Below the pieces are notes generated by a model that searched no databases, was not told the origin of the DNA, and saw nothing but the letters and a program-made list of their open reading frames with translations. A program made the position numbers and the translations under genes. 64,000 nucleotides of DNA from Chrysomallon squamiferum (lineage: Eukaryota > Mollusca > Gastropoda > Neomphalida > Peltospiridae): positions 19,858,150-19,922,149 of the forward strand of contig CM022665.1 in assembly GCA_012295275.1 (NCBI GenBank), given 5' to 3'. This document shows, one piece after another, positions 43,501-57,900 of the stretch. Positions within the stretch are counted from its first letter, which is position 1, and each line of letters begins with the position of its first letter.

Positions 43501-46500
43501 TTATTTACATGTATGTGAAAGTGCATATTTGTAAGTTTGTGTTTGCATTTGTGTATATCTCTGTGTCAGTACGTCTATGCGTAATGTGTGTATTTGAGAG
43601 TGTATTGTTTTGTGTGTATCTGTGTATGCATAATTGCAGGTGTACATATAATGTGTGTGTTTCTATATATGTTTAATTATTTTGATTATTTTGTATTACA
43701 GGTTTACATCCACTATATGAAGAAGTGACAATGAAAGATGGTAGAACATTGTATTACAATAAACACTGCGGAATGTAAGTTTATTTACAAACTAATTCTT
43801 TGTGTAAAATTATCCAATAATGTTTTGTATTTCATTACAATAATGTCTGTTGAATCTTTTGTATAGAGACAACACTGGACATGCTGTTAATCTTCATTTG
43901 TATGACTTAAATATGGCAATACTAAGTTTTAAAGATGAAATATGTACATTTAGTTTGTAGAAACTGTCACATAATGATAATGATGATAATAATAATAATA
44001 ATTGTAAAACTCTTATATGTAAGCATATATATGTATATGTGTGTATGTGTATATGTGTTTATATGTATGTATGTATGTGTGTGTGTGTGTGTATATATAT
44101 ATACACACACATATATATATATTTACACAGACATACAAACACACACACACATACACATTATTTTACTAAACAGTTTGGTTGCTACGAGACCAGTGATCAC
44201 AGAGTGGCCACCAGGGGGCATCCTGGCTGATGAAATGGGGCTGGGTAAAACGGTGGAGGTGTTGTGTTGTATCATGTTACACCCACGAAAATACATCCCT
44301 CTCCCAGAATGTCTGCCCACACTGCAAGACGAAGAGGTATACTTTGATCTTATTAATACTTTACTTTATTATTATTATTATTAATACTTATCATTATTAT
44401 TACTTTATTTATTTTTCTTCTTCTTCTTCTTCTTCTTATTACCTTATTTGTTATTACTACTTAATTTTTTAATTATCTCAGACTTTAATTGTAATTATTA
44501 TTACTTAACTTTTCATTTATTTATGATAATGTTAATGATCATTATTAATTAAATTTTTATTTATAGCATTTATTCTAGCATATCTTATTGTCAGTATTTG
44601 TTTTTATTTAATAAATATTTAAATTTTTTCATTTATTCTTTGGCATTATTATCATCATCATCATTGTCACTGTCATCATCATTATCATTCTTTGTTGTCT
44701 TCTTAGTATTATCAACATTATTAGTAGTAGTAATACTTCGTACAATTTCTATCTGTTATGTTATTAAATTTAAATAACAAATTTTTAAACTATTTTTATT
44801 TTGTTTGTAGAAGTTTGATCGTGAAGAGGAAGAAGAGAAAGATGATAACTGTGATGATCAGTCTAACACTTGTATTCATCCATCTGATATTAGTGATCAT
44901 CTCGCTGACAATGGTGATTATCCATCTGACAGTTGTGATGGAAGCAGACATCAGACAATATTAGATACTGATAACATAGATGATACATTAAAAATTACTT
45001 TATCTGATGTTCAGATGGGATCAAACACAGACAGATGCACAAATGATACCATACCAGACAAAGACAGATATACAAAAGATACTATTTCAGACACAGACAG
45101 TTACATAAAAGATACCAAATCAGACAAACATACAGATGGATGTGTGGACACTATAATGAAGGATGAAAGAGAAAACACCTGTGTTGAAGCAGAGATACAA
45201 AAGATTTTTGTAGAAATAAGACAGGAAGACTGTATGAGTAATGAAGAACCTATTCAGATTATTATAATAGAGGAAGACTGTGATACTCAGACATTCAAAG
45301 ATGGACAGAAGTTAGCAGAAGAGTCAGGTGTAGATAAAACTGAGTTTTATCAAGATACTGACACTGTTACAGAAATCTCAATTCTAGATAAAACTGAGTT
45401 AACAGCTGTGTATGAAGTTACTGAAATTGATAGACAGGAGTCCAATGTCCAGATTGTTATTATAGAAGAGGTAGAAGAACAAACAGAAGAATCTGCTGTT
45501 ATTGAGGAGTGGAAGTCAGAGAACTCTGATATTACAGCTACAGGGAGAGAGGAAACTGATAGAGGTATTGATACTGAACAAGGAAATTCTTTAACATCAG
45601 CAGCAGAGCAAACCAATCATGTTCAGTTAGTAGATGGAAGTGGAAAGAGTACACATGTATCAGCTAAAATAACTAAAAATTCAGTTGTAGCAGACAGCTG
45701 TTTTTCAGTAAACAAACCTGTATGTGGTGGTTATACAGTTACCAGCCAGAATCATTTAGAATGTTCTTTCCATATCACAGGAAATAGTGAGACAGCTGTT
45801 AGTTCACACAATGAAACAAGAAACTCAAGTGACTTTCTTAATAACTCATACACAGAACATTCAGATAATTTCTGTGTAGACCATTCATCTCACAGTTCTG
45901 AATCATCTCACAGTGATAAAACATCTCACAGTGATAAAACATCACACAGTTCTGAAATATCATACAGTTCTGAAACATCTGACAGAGATCAAAAACATTT
46001 ACATCAAACATTTAACAACAGTCAATCAAATTCTCACCATTACTGCACTAAAAATGGCGACAGCTGTGATACTGAACCAATATCAGACCTTGATAAAAAT
46101 GATATACGAACAGAAGATGATGAAGGAAGTAAAGGTGATGCAGAGAGATCTCAGACAGCAATTAATACAGAGAAATGTAAGAACAGTTTTTTCAGCAGTA
46201 AAGCAGTGAGCCAGAAATCTTTCTTTGAGTGTATTTGTGGTTCCATGGATGAAGAAGATGAAGAACTGATCAAAGTTCAGTGTGTGGTGTGTAGTTTGTG
46301 GCAGCATGCCGCCTGCATGAAATACAACCTCAAGAACCCACACAGAGGTCCATACAAGTGTCCTCACTGCCATGTGATATCTGTAAGTGTTCTTACTGTC
46401 ATGTGCTATTTATAAGTAATAGTGATCTTACTATCATGCTTATCTGTAAGTAACAAGAGTTCTTACTGTCATGTCATAGCTATAAGTAAGAAGTATTCTT

Positions 46501-49500
46501 ACTGTCATGTGATATCTGTAAGTTACAAGTGTTGTCACTGACATGTCATATCTGTAAGTAACTGAAGTTTTACTATCATGATATTATATACAGGGTGGCC
46601 CAGATGTAACCAAACCTGAATTGTTATGAAAAGTTACAGTTAAATGAAACAAATTTTATTTCATATAGTTACAGCAAATGTTCAAAAGGCAAACCATTAT
46701 TTGTAATACAGTGATGACATTGTTCAATGGTTGAATCAGTTACTTCGGTATTTCGTGAAGCAGACTTGAAATCGATTGAGCTTTCAGGTTCGGTTACATC
46801 TGGGCCACCCTGTATATACTCAACCTCATTGTTATATAATTGTTTTTCAGGAAAATATTTTAATTTATTATTGATTTCTATTATTTTTATTTATTTATTT
46901 TTTTAAGTTAATATTCTGATTCTGTTTTATGTTCTTTAAAGTCATCTTGAAATATTGTTTTATATTTATACAAAATTTTATTTGTTTCAGTCTCCAATTC
47001 CTTCTGGGGCCACACTCATCATCTCACCTGTGTCCATCAGTGACCAGTGGATGGATGAGATCTCAAAACACATCACACAAAAATCTCTCAGTGTCTTTGT
47101 AAGTAGCTTTTATCTGTGTACTTACCTTTTTTAAGATATTTCTTTCTGCTTATTAATTTTTGTAAAGTATTTTATATTTTTCATTTACTTTTTATCTATC
47201 TGTCTATTGCTAGATATTTTATAACTTTCTACCCACCTTCTATTTGTAACATATTTTATATCTTTTTTTTTGTTTTTCATCTACCTTTTATAAGATAGTT
47301 TTATGTATTTCTTATCTTTTTATCTGTCTGTCTTTGGGTAAGATATTTTTTGTCTTTTTATCTACCTTTTGCAAGATTGTTTATATCTTCCTACCTTCTT
47401 AGATTTTAAAAATATTTTATATTTATGGGTGTACTTTTCTACTTACATTCCTGCTTAACTACCTATTCTTCTTCTATTTATATCTCTCTGTCTATCTCTC
47501 ATTCTAACTGTTTGTCTATCTGTTTCTGTATCTTTCTCTCTGTTTGTCTGTATATCTATATATGTATCTGTCTTCATGACAGCCTGTCTACTACATCTGT
47601 CTGTCTGTATCCTATCTGTCCATTTACCTATCTATACATATATATATATTTTATTTTTTCTGTCTATGTATCTGTCTGTCTAGCTGTTGATCAAGGTGTC
47701 TGTAGTGTGTGTCTGTATTTCTATAATATTTTACAGGTGTACAGTGGTGTGAACAAACTTGGCTACATTCAGCCACAGACACTCGCCAGCTACAACATCG
47801 TCATCACAACGTATGAGACTCTGAGAAAAGAGATAGACTACGTCGACCTTCCACACAGCAACAGTAAGATAAAACAAAATCATTTTTATATCGCTTGATA
47901 CTTTATTTCATTTATTGTGTGCAAATAGTAATTTACATATTATATAGAAAATAATAAACATTTTATTTGTAAATGCAGAAATTATGCTAAGTACCGAAAA
48001 TAATTTACATGTTGTATGTAAATGTACAAATTATCTTGTACAGGAAATATATTGTATATGTTATATATAAATAAGTAAATTATTTAATAATTCTTATCTT
48101 TATTTGGTGTGAGTAATTTATTTTGATTTATTTATTTATTTATTTTTTTTTTAATCTGTCTGATTAATCAATGTAAATTAACTGGATGTGGTTTTTATAT
48201 ATTCAGGTGATATGGGTCGACGTTTTCGACATCCAAAACGGTTTATGGCAATTCCAAGTCCAATCATTTCTGTAGAATGGTGGAGAGTAAGAATCTTTTT
48301 TGTTTTTTAATATTCTGTTTATTTTACTTGACATTTATTTATTTATTTATTTATTACTATTATTTTTATTCTTCTTCTTATTATTATTACTATTTTTATC
48401 GTTATTATTATTATTATTGTTGCTGTTATTATTATTATTATTGTTATTATTAATATTATTATTATAACTATTATTATTATTATTATTATTTCTTTTTCTT
48501 TTCTAAAACTTAACAGGATAGTTGTGTTAAAATGTATCTGATTCCTAATTTTGATCATTTATCTTTTTCTTCACATATGTTATTTAACTCTGCTTTAACT
48601 CTTCAGGGCTTGCTCTGTTTTTCAAACAGGAATAATTGCACCAGGTTTTTTTTATTATTTTATTTTATTTTATTTTTTTTATTTATATGAGTTGTTTATT
48701 TGAAAATATTTGTTATTATTATTACTGTTAATATGATTATTATTATTATTATTATTATTATTATTTTTCAGATTTGTCTAGATGAGGCTCAGATGGTTGA
48801 GTGTACAACAACAAAAGTGAATTTTTGAAAATGTCTCAGTTTGAAACTTGTTGTCTGTTAACATATTTATTGTGTTAAATATAAACTGTTAGTTAAAATA
48901 TAGTAAATTCTCTTAGTTTATAAGCAAGTATTTTCTGTTTACAAATTAATTTAATAAATATGAATTAGTTTCACTAAGAAATGATTAATTATAATATAGT
49001 AAATCTTTTTTTGTTTACAGACAAATAGTTCTCTGTTATGATAAATATAAACTAGTTTCACTGAAACGATTAAGTGAAATTGTTATTTTTTTATTATACA
49101 AACAAGTAGTTGTCTATTATAAATACGAATAGGTATCACTATAAAATTATCAGTTACAGTAGAGTAAATCTGTGTACAGATAAAAAGATGTTGTTTAGGT
49201 AAATATAAACTAGTTTCACTATGAAATAATTAACTAAAATGTTATAAATCCTGTTTGTGTACAGATAAAAAGACATTGTTGTGTAGGTAAAGTTCTATGT
49301 TTTCAGACTGCTGAAATGGCACTGAGATTGTCAGCTGTAAACAGATGGTGTGTAACTGGGACTCCAGTACAGAAAAGTGTTGAAGGTAGATAACTCTGTT
49401 TACAAGTTTAATATGTAAAAATCAGAAAAATATCTATATTTCTGTCTGTTTCTCTGTCAACCTCTCTATCTCTTTATTTTTAAATTGATCTATCTCCTAT

Positions 49501-52500
49501 CTACCAGTCTATCCATCTTATCTATCTATATATGTACCTGTGTTGTATACTATTTTATATTACATATTAGTACTATTAATAATAAGTTATGTTAAATATA
49601 TCTATACTATTAATATGTCATATTACATATTTGTACATACTGTTAATAATATGTTACATTACAGATTTGTATGGTCTGGTGTTGTTTCTGGGTATTGACC
49701 CATATTGGGTTCAGCAGTGGTGGAAGATGTTGCTGTATGAACCGTTTTGTTACGGTGTTGAGTCACCCATATATGATGTGCTCAGTCAGGTGTTGTGGAG
49801 AACATCAAAGAAAGACGTGTTAGATCAGGTACACACTGAGTTAATTAAATGAGAGTTTTTTATATGATGTGAAACATGTAGTTTATTCCATACTAAAGAT
49901 ATGTTTTTTTACAGATAGAGTTATACTGACTTTATTGTATGGGTGGAAATATAAAGTTTAATTTATACTGTAGATAGATGAGATAGATAGATAGACAGAT
50001 AGATAGATATTATTTACAAATAGTTACCAGGATTGTATTGTATGAGTTGATATACAATGTTTAATTCATACTGTAGAGAGATAGATAGACAAATAGACAT
50101 TATTTATAGATAGAATTGTCTCGATATTATTGTATGAGTTGAGATATGAAGTTTAATTCATACTGAAGATATATAATATTCACTACAGATAGAATTACCC
50201 AGTCAGGTAGAAGAAGTTCACTGGCTGACATTTTCACCCGTTGAAGAACATTTCTATCGTAGACAATTCCACGATTGTGTGAAGATTTCCATGCAGGTAG
50301 CCAATGTTTTAATTGTTTAATTTATTTAAAATATTTTTATATGGTTTTCTATATAAATACATTTACACAGAGGTAGCTATTTGTTTCAAACTATGATGAA
50401 AATAACATATACAGTATCTACATAAATACATTTACAAACTTAGACATTTTATTAAATGTCTTCATAAATAACATATGTATTAAATACAATTAAGCTTTTT
50501 ACAAAACTTCTGTGTAAAGTATTTATGAAGCATATATTTTAGAAAAATTCAGTAAAAAGTTAAATAGTTCCATGTAAAATATTTAACTAATATTTATTTC
50601 ACGAAATCTAAGTAAATGATAAAATAGTTCTGTGTAAAATATTTAAGTAAAATTTATTTCACAGAATCTAAGTAAATGATAAAATAGTTCTGTGTAAAAT
50701 ATTTAATTAAAATTTATTTCACAGAATCTAAGTAAATGATAAAATAGTTCTGTGTAAAATATTTAAGTAAAATTTATTTCACAGAATCTAAGTAAGTGGT
50801 CTGATAGTTCTGTGAAGCTGAGTAGTTTGGATCGACACACAATGACTCAGGTGAGCTTTGAACCCACATACCTCAGAGTTTGTTAGTTTAACATTTCACA
50901 GTACTTTCCTTTCCTATTTTGATATTTCATTGTCTGTAAGCAGTAGATTAAGTGAGTAAATTTTATTTGTATTAAACTATGTTTGAGTTTATTTTATGCT
51001 ATATTCACTAATATGATACAAGTGACTTGTTTCAGTTACTGTGAAAATATTTTAACATTTAAAACATTTAACTTCATGCTTCAGTGGTTTTACAAGTTGA
51101 AAGGTTCATAAAATTTTATAACATTTTATAAGTGAATGGCAATGATAGATTGATTTAAAAATAAATTCAGATTGCATTATAAAAATCAAATATGATTGTG
51201 TTCTAAAAATCGATTGATTGTATTTTATGGTTTATTTAGTGCGTTTTATTAAAAATCAAATACTGAAATAGTAATTGTTATATAAATCAAATAGTGATTG
51301 TTATTAAAATGAAACAGTGATTGTTTTATGAAAATCAAATAGTGATTGTATTATGAAAGTAAAATAATTATTATAAAAATCAAAATTGTCTTTCAGCTGT
51401 TGAATCCTCTGCTGAAACTGAGACAAGCTTGTTGTCACCCCCAGGCAGTGAGGGGGGAATTTCTACCTTTACAGAAGAGGTGAAATTATTTCTTTTAAAA
51501 AATATTCTTATCTGTGTTGCTATGTTAAACTGGTAATCAGATGTTAAAGTGATCAGCAATATTATTTTGATTTCCTGATTTCAGTGAAAGTTAAGTTAGA
51601 ACAAACAAATTGTTTTAAACAGATCACAATTTCATAATGTCAGATCCAGTTTTGTTTTTGGTCATATCTGAAATATTGACTCACTTCATGTTATTTTCTT
51701 GATGTGTGCAGAATTACTCAACAATATTTTTTATAGGTATGTAAATATGTATGTACCAAGTGTTGTATATAAACATGTATGTAACAAGAGTTGTATATAA
51801 ATGTGTATCACACAGTACACTAACTATGGAAGAGTTGCTGCAGTCGCTGATTAAGAAAGTCAAGTTGGAGTGTGAAGAGGCTCATAGACAACTTGTAGCA
51901 GCTCTCAATGGCCTGGCAGCTATAGACATCATAAAGGAAGAGGTATGTGATAAATATATAAATTTATATGTTAGGAAAACACATCACAATGAAAGAGCTA
52001 TGTATTAAATATGTAAATTTATAACATCATAAAGAAAGAGGCATAAAAACTGTGATATTCAAGCTGTTACAAAGTACAGATATGAAATTTCAGTATGTTC
52101 ATAACGTACAGGGAAGTGTTGATACACAATTTCAGCATGTTGATGCTGTATGGGGAAGTGTTGATGTATAATTAAAGTATGTTGATGGTGTACAGAGGTA
52201 TAGGGAAGTGTTGATGTATAATTTCAGTATGTTGATGCTGTACAGAAGTACAGGGAAGTGTTGATGTCAGTGGAGGAACACAAGAATGAGCTGAGAACTG
52301 ATGACTTACAACAGCTACATGCGATGCACAACCTCCGAGAGTTGTTGACGATGAAGCCAGCAGGAGTCCACCCAACACTGAGAGATGACCTCCTCCAACA
52401 GCAGGTTTTATCAATTGTTTTATTTTAGTAACCTTGATTTACACATTTCTAATTTTAACTTTTTTTTTTTGATTACCTTGATTTACACATTTCTAATTTT

Positions 52501-54920
52501 AACATTTTGTTATTAATCTTTATTTACAAGATTTTATTTTTAACTCTTTATTTTTTATTTTAACATTGTTATTAATCTTGATTTACAAAATTTAAAAAAA
52601 ATATTAATCATTTGTTATTTAGCTGAATGTACATATTTAATTTATTATTAATTTACATGGTGATTGCTTGGTTAATCAGTTATTTGTTTTAGTCATGGAA
52701 TGTTTTTTTTGTAATGTTACTTTGTAAAGTAAATGTTTGTTTTTTTGTGTGTATTTTAAGACACAAGATCTGAGAGAGAAGTACATGTTAAAAGTAGCAG
52801 GGAAAGTACAGAATGCCATGGAGAGCTTACTTCCTGTCCAGTCCAGCATCCGAGAACTGCAAAAACAGGTTACAGTCATCATCATCCAGTCTCATGATTA
52901 GAAAAACTCTAAATATGATAATGATAATGATAATAAAAATAATAATAATAACAATAATAATAACAATAACAATAATAAAGTAAAAAACAAACCAAATAAA
53001 TCATTTATGAGAGTTTACATGTAGATTTACTGGACATCAGATCATCAATTTTGAGAAAAATCATTGTGTGCTTCGAGGCCCCAAAGGGGTCTTGTACCAC
53101 CTCGCAAAATTTCTCTTGGAGGCCCTGAACAGGATTTCAGTGTTTGTTAGTTTTGTAGTAGACGTAGCATAATAATTTATTTTGTGATTTTTTATCTTAG
53201 TTTTCTGAAGAAAGTGACTGATAATCTATACTAGACACAGTTTATTAGACATAGTTTATAGTAATTTTCAGACTCTATGATGTACATATGTGATTTTTAA
53301 TTCTAGCTTTTTTGAAGAAAGTGACTGGTATTCTGTACTAGTTTAAGTTTAAAGTAATCATTTTCACTCTGTGTGTACGTAGGTTTCTAATTGTTGTTTT
53401 CTGACGGAAGTAAGAGGTAGTCAACACTAGACTTGGTTTATAGTAATAATTTAGACTAATGATACACACAGATGTGATTTCCAATTGTAGTTTTCTAAAG
53501 GAAATGAAAAGTATTCTATACTACACTTAGTTTAGATTAATAATCTGGACTACATTTTAAACATAATTGTGATTTTTAATTGTAGTTTTCCAAAGGAAGT
53601 GACTGGTGGAGTGGCTTTCTGGACTGGGTGAACAGTCACAACTTGCAGGATGTTCTGATTGAGAGAATTCGTGAAGATTTGTCTGAAAGTCATGAAATAA
53701 ACAGTCTGATATACAGGTGAAACTTTTTAATGTACAAAATATAAATAAATACATTCATCGCTGTTTAAATGTGTGCAAAAAAAAAAAAAAAATATATATA
53801 TATATGTAGATAAACAGATAAAATTTAAGATACAGACATGTTTAATATTACTGAGACATACAGTTTTAAATATTTAAAATAAAGATGTTCAAAATATCAG
53901 ACATGATTATGGAAATAAACTGCTTATGGCTGTATTTAAATATTGATCTATTTAGCTACTGATATATTTTGGAATAGATATATTTTGATAATCATATATT
54001 TAGATATTGATATATTTAGATATTCATATACTTAAATACTGATATATTTTGATATTTATATATTTAGATACTGATATATTTAGATATTGATATATCTGGA
54101 TACTGATATATTTAGATATTATATATTTACGTATTGATATATATATATATAGATATTTATATATTTAGATATTGATATATTTGGATATTGATGTTTTTAG
54201 ATACTGATGTATTTAGGTATTGATATATTTAGATACTAATATATTTAGATTTTAATATATTTACATATTGATGTATTTAGATATTGATATATTTAGATAT
54301 TGATGTATTTAGTTATTGATATATTTAGATATTGATGCATTTAGTTATTGATATATTCAGATATTGTTATTTTTAAATAATGATATATCTGGAAATTGAT
54401 GTATTTAGATACTGATATATTTAGATATTGATACATGTAGATGTTGATATATTTAAATACTGGTATATTTACATATTGCAATATATATTTACAGGATGGC
54501 AATAAAGTCACTATGCAGTTACTTACAATAACAATTAAGACAAAAAAAATTAATCAAATTTATTATTAAAATGGTTCTGGTTATTTCTGGTTAATAACAA
54601 TAAAATGATACATGGTAAACAATAGTAAATTAATTACCGATACTGTTTGAACTACATTCCTTTGCTTTGTTATTATAAGTAACTGTATAGTGACTTTATT
54701 GCCACCCTATATATTTTTGTTACAGGTTCAGAGATCTGAGAGGGTTGCAGTATGTAGTGTACACTCAACTCAACATGTTGGAATCCAGTCACTCAAAACT
54801 CACCTCTGAAGTCTTACAAATTAGTGACAGACCTTCACAACAAACAGTAAACAAAACAGTCGAATGTTGTCTGAGACCCGAAAAAAACATACTCAAAATG
54901 TGAATATGTTTATTTATTTA

Positions 54921-54958
<38 letters not shown>

Positions 54959-57900
54959 TGAACTGTCTGAAAAAATCACACTCAAAATGTGAATATGTTT
55001 ATTTATTCTGTGTGTGTGTGTGTGTGTGTGTCTGAACACAAAAACAACATACTCAAAATGTCAATATGTTTATTTAATAATTATGTCTATGTGTGTGTCT
55101 ACAAATTTCATATCAGACTGTAATCCAGTCAGATGAAATTTGTCGAAGACTAAAATTTAATAATCACTCTAAATATTCAGTTAACCTCTATGTAAATATG
55201 CATTAAGAAGTTTGTATGTGTGTGTACATCAATCTGTCTATCAACTTTGTATCTATCTAGCTATCTATCTATCTATCTATCTACTATGTATGTATGTATG
55301 TATCTATCTACGTATCTATATCTATCTACTATGTATGTATGTATGTATCTATCTACGTATCTATATCTATCTATCTGTGTGTCTTCTATCTATTATCTGT
55401 CTCTCTGTCTGTCTATCTATACTTCTCAGTGCATTAAACTTTGTTTTTGTTGCACAAACTAAAGAACATGTGCTTACATTTCAGTTGTCCTTTCTGTCAA
55501 GTAGATGAACTCTTTAATGAATATGAGAGCAAATTGTTTTCATTTGTAGAAAAGTAAGTTAAAATATAACTTCTGTAATTAATATTAATTACTATGCAAC
55601 AGTTAAAAGTTGGAACTGTTGTTTAAGTGATATGTAATTAATGTCAAATATTTGTATTTTTTATATGACTTGTAACTATATTAATTCTTCATAATTGTTG
55701 TTCCCCATACTGTCTGTTAAGAATCATTCTCATGTATTCTAATGTACCAGAGTCTGCTTGGTAATCCTTTAATGAAAAAATGTACACTGTCATTATCTCT
55801 AAGTCATAATAATATTATAACTCATATATACTGGATTTTTTTTTGTTTTGAAAAGGGGTGTGTCTACTCTGGGGGTCGAGGATGACCTTCAGTACCAGGT
55901 ACACACAAAACGACAGGGGACATGGGCTGACAGTGAGCTGGAGAGAATTATTAAATGTATTTATAATTTTGCCAGAATACACAGACGTAAGTATTTTTTT
56001 TATTTTATTATTTTTTGTTTTCTTAACCATTCAGGGCTGGCACTGTTTTTCATTCTTGAATAATTGCACTGGATTTCATACAACCATTTTTGTTTTTATT
56101 GTTATATATTTTTAATGTATGTGAGCTCTTTGTTGTAAATAAAAATAAGAGGTATTACAGAACATTTATTATTATTAAAGAATAGTAAATTCCAATGTCA
56201 CCACACAATTCTTTCAGTAAGAAACTTAAAGATAAAATGTGCAAGGATCTGTCAGAACCAGCAGAAGCCCCGAAGGGTTAAATAAAATAAACACAATTTA
56301 CATTTTAAATGAACTAATGAATAAACTAAATAACATTAGTATTTTTATATTCATTGTCTTTGCATATGTTTATATAAAAATTATTTTACAAATCATGTCA
56401 GTGTTTTACTTGTATATCTGTAATGTGAGATAGTTTCAGTCACTCTGTGTCTGATTGTTTGAGTGTATGTATGTGTACTTGTTTATTTCAGTGCCAGCAA
56501 ACTATAAGGAAATGTTGGAGTTTGGAAATTCACACATAAAATTGTTTGATCTGCTTAAGAAAGAATTTAAGGTGAGTGTGCATATCTGTAATCAAAAGTT
56601 TACTTGTAATTAAAATTTACCTGTGATTATTAGTTTACCTCTAATAAAATTTTACCTCAAATTATTATTTTGGCTGTAATAAATATTTATATATAATTAT
56701 TAGTTTAGCTATAATAAAAATTTATCTTTAATAAAAGAATTCATCTTTAATTGAAAATTACCTGTAATTATTAGTTTACCTATAATAAAAATGTACATGT
56801 AATCAGTAGTTCATCAGTAAAAAATATGTATTTCTCTTATTATTGTACACAGAATCTACGTTATGTTTGGCTGGCAGCTAGAGAGCAGGTTTCTTCTCTA
56901 GATGAGCTGGACATGGCAACAACAAGGCTGAGAGTGAGGTTTCAGGATGAACCAGTATCTGAAATACATCAACCTCATGTGTTAGAGAGAGGCCAGGTCA
57001 GTCCTGTTTAAGTTTTCTTAGCAAGTAAAACATCTTTTTAACTTCATGTGTTGGACAGGTTAGTCCTGTTTAAGTTTTCTAACAAGTAAAACATCTTTTT
57101 ATCTTGATGTGTTAGACAGGTTAGTTCTATTTAAGTTTTCTAACAAGTAAAACATCTTTTTAACTTCAAGTGTTAGACATGCCAGTTCTGTTAAAGTTTT
57201 CAAACAAGTAAAGCATCTTTTTAATTTGATGTGTTAGATAGGTCAGTTCTGTTTTAGTTTTCTAATAAGTAAAACATTTCAGATCAATCATGTAATGTTA
57301 AATGACATTTTGGTTATACACATTTTTACTTCAGATCAAAGAAACTAGCTGTAATGATATAGTGTTTGTGTGTGTTACACTGAATTCCATGTTTAAAAAA
57401 TATTAAGGTGTTGTCTGATTAACTGACTTGTAATGATAAATCATGCTTAACATAAACATATCACAAAATGAATGAATCACAATTACTTTACTTAACATGT
57501 TAATGACAGTTTGTTCATCAGAATATTTTAATGATTGTTAAATAACAAGTTAATGAAGGAAATAGCAAGAGAATATAGCTAGCACATCTCATAAATAGTG
57601 ATCTTCTGCATTAAATACAGATTAATAGATCACACTGTGATCATCTCTGATTGGTTACTTTGTTTTTTCAGGTGGACCTGCAGCGAATGAAACTGCTTGG
57701 TGACAAGGCCACAGGAAGTAATGATCTGAGAAAGAGGCTAGGCCAACTTTACTATCTAAATAATCTTGCAAAGGTTTCTCTATAAAACTTTACTTATTTT
57801 TATTTTTTTTATTTTTATTTTTTAATCATCGACATTTTTAGAAACTTTTATATTTTAATTATTATTATTATTATAGCTATTGGTTAGGTAATTTTTCAGT

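Noticed and set aside
50530-50790. Regular 60-base direct repeats that could look like a CRISPR array
   Set aside because: There are no unique spacers, the genome is animal, and the units copy a splice junction.
53060-53135. GC-richer patch (gaggccccaaaggggtctt) in SHPRH intron 18
   Set aside because: Short palindromic sequence with no matching gene or element ends.
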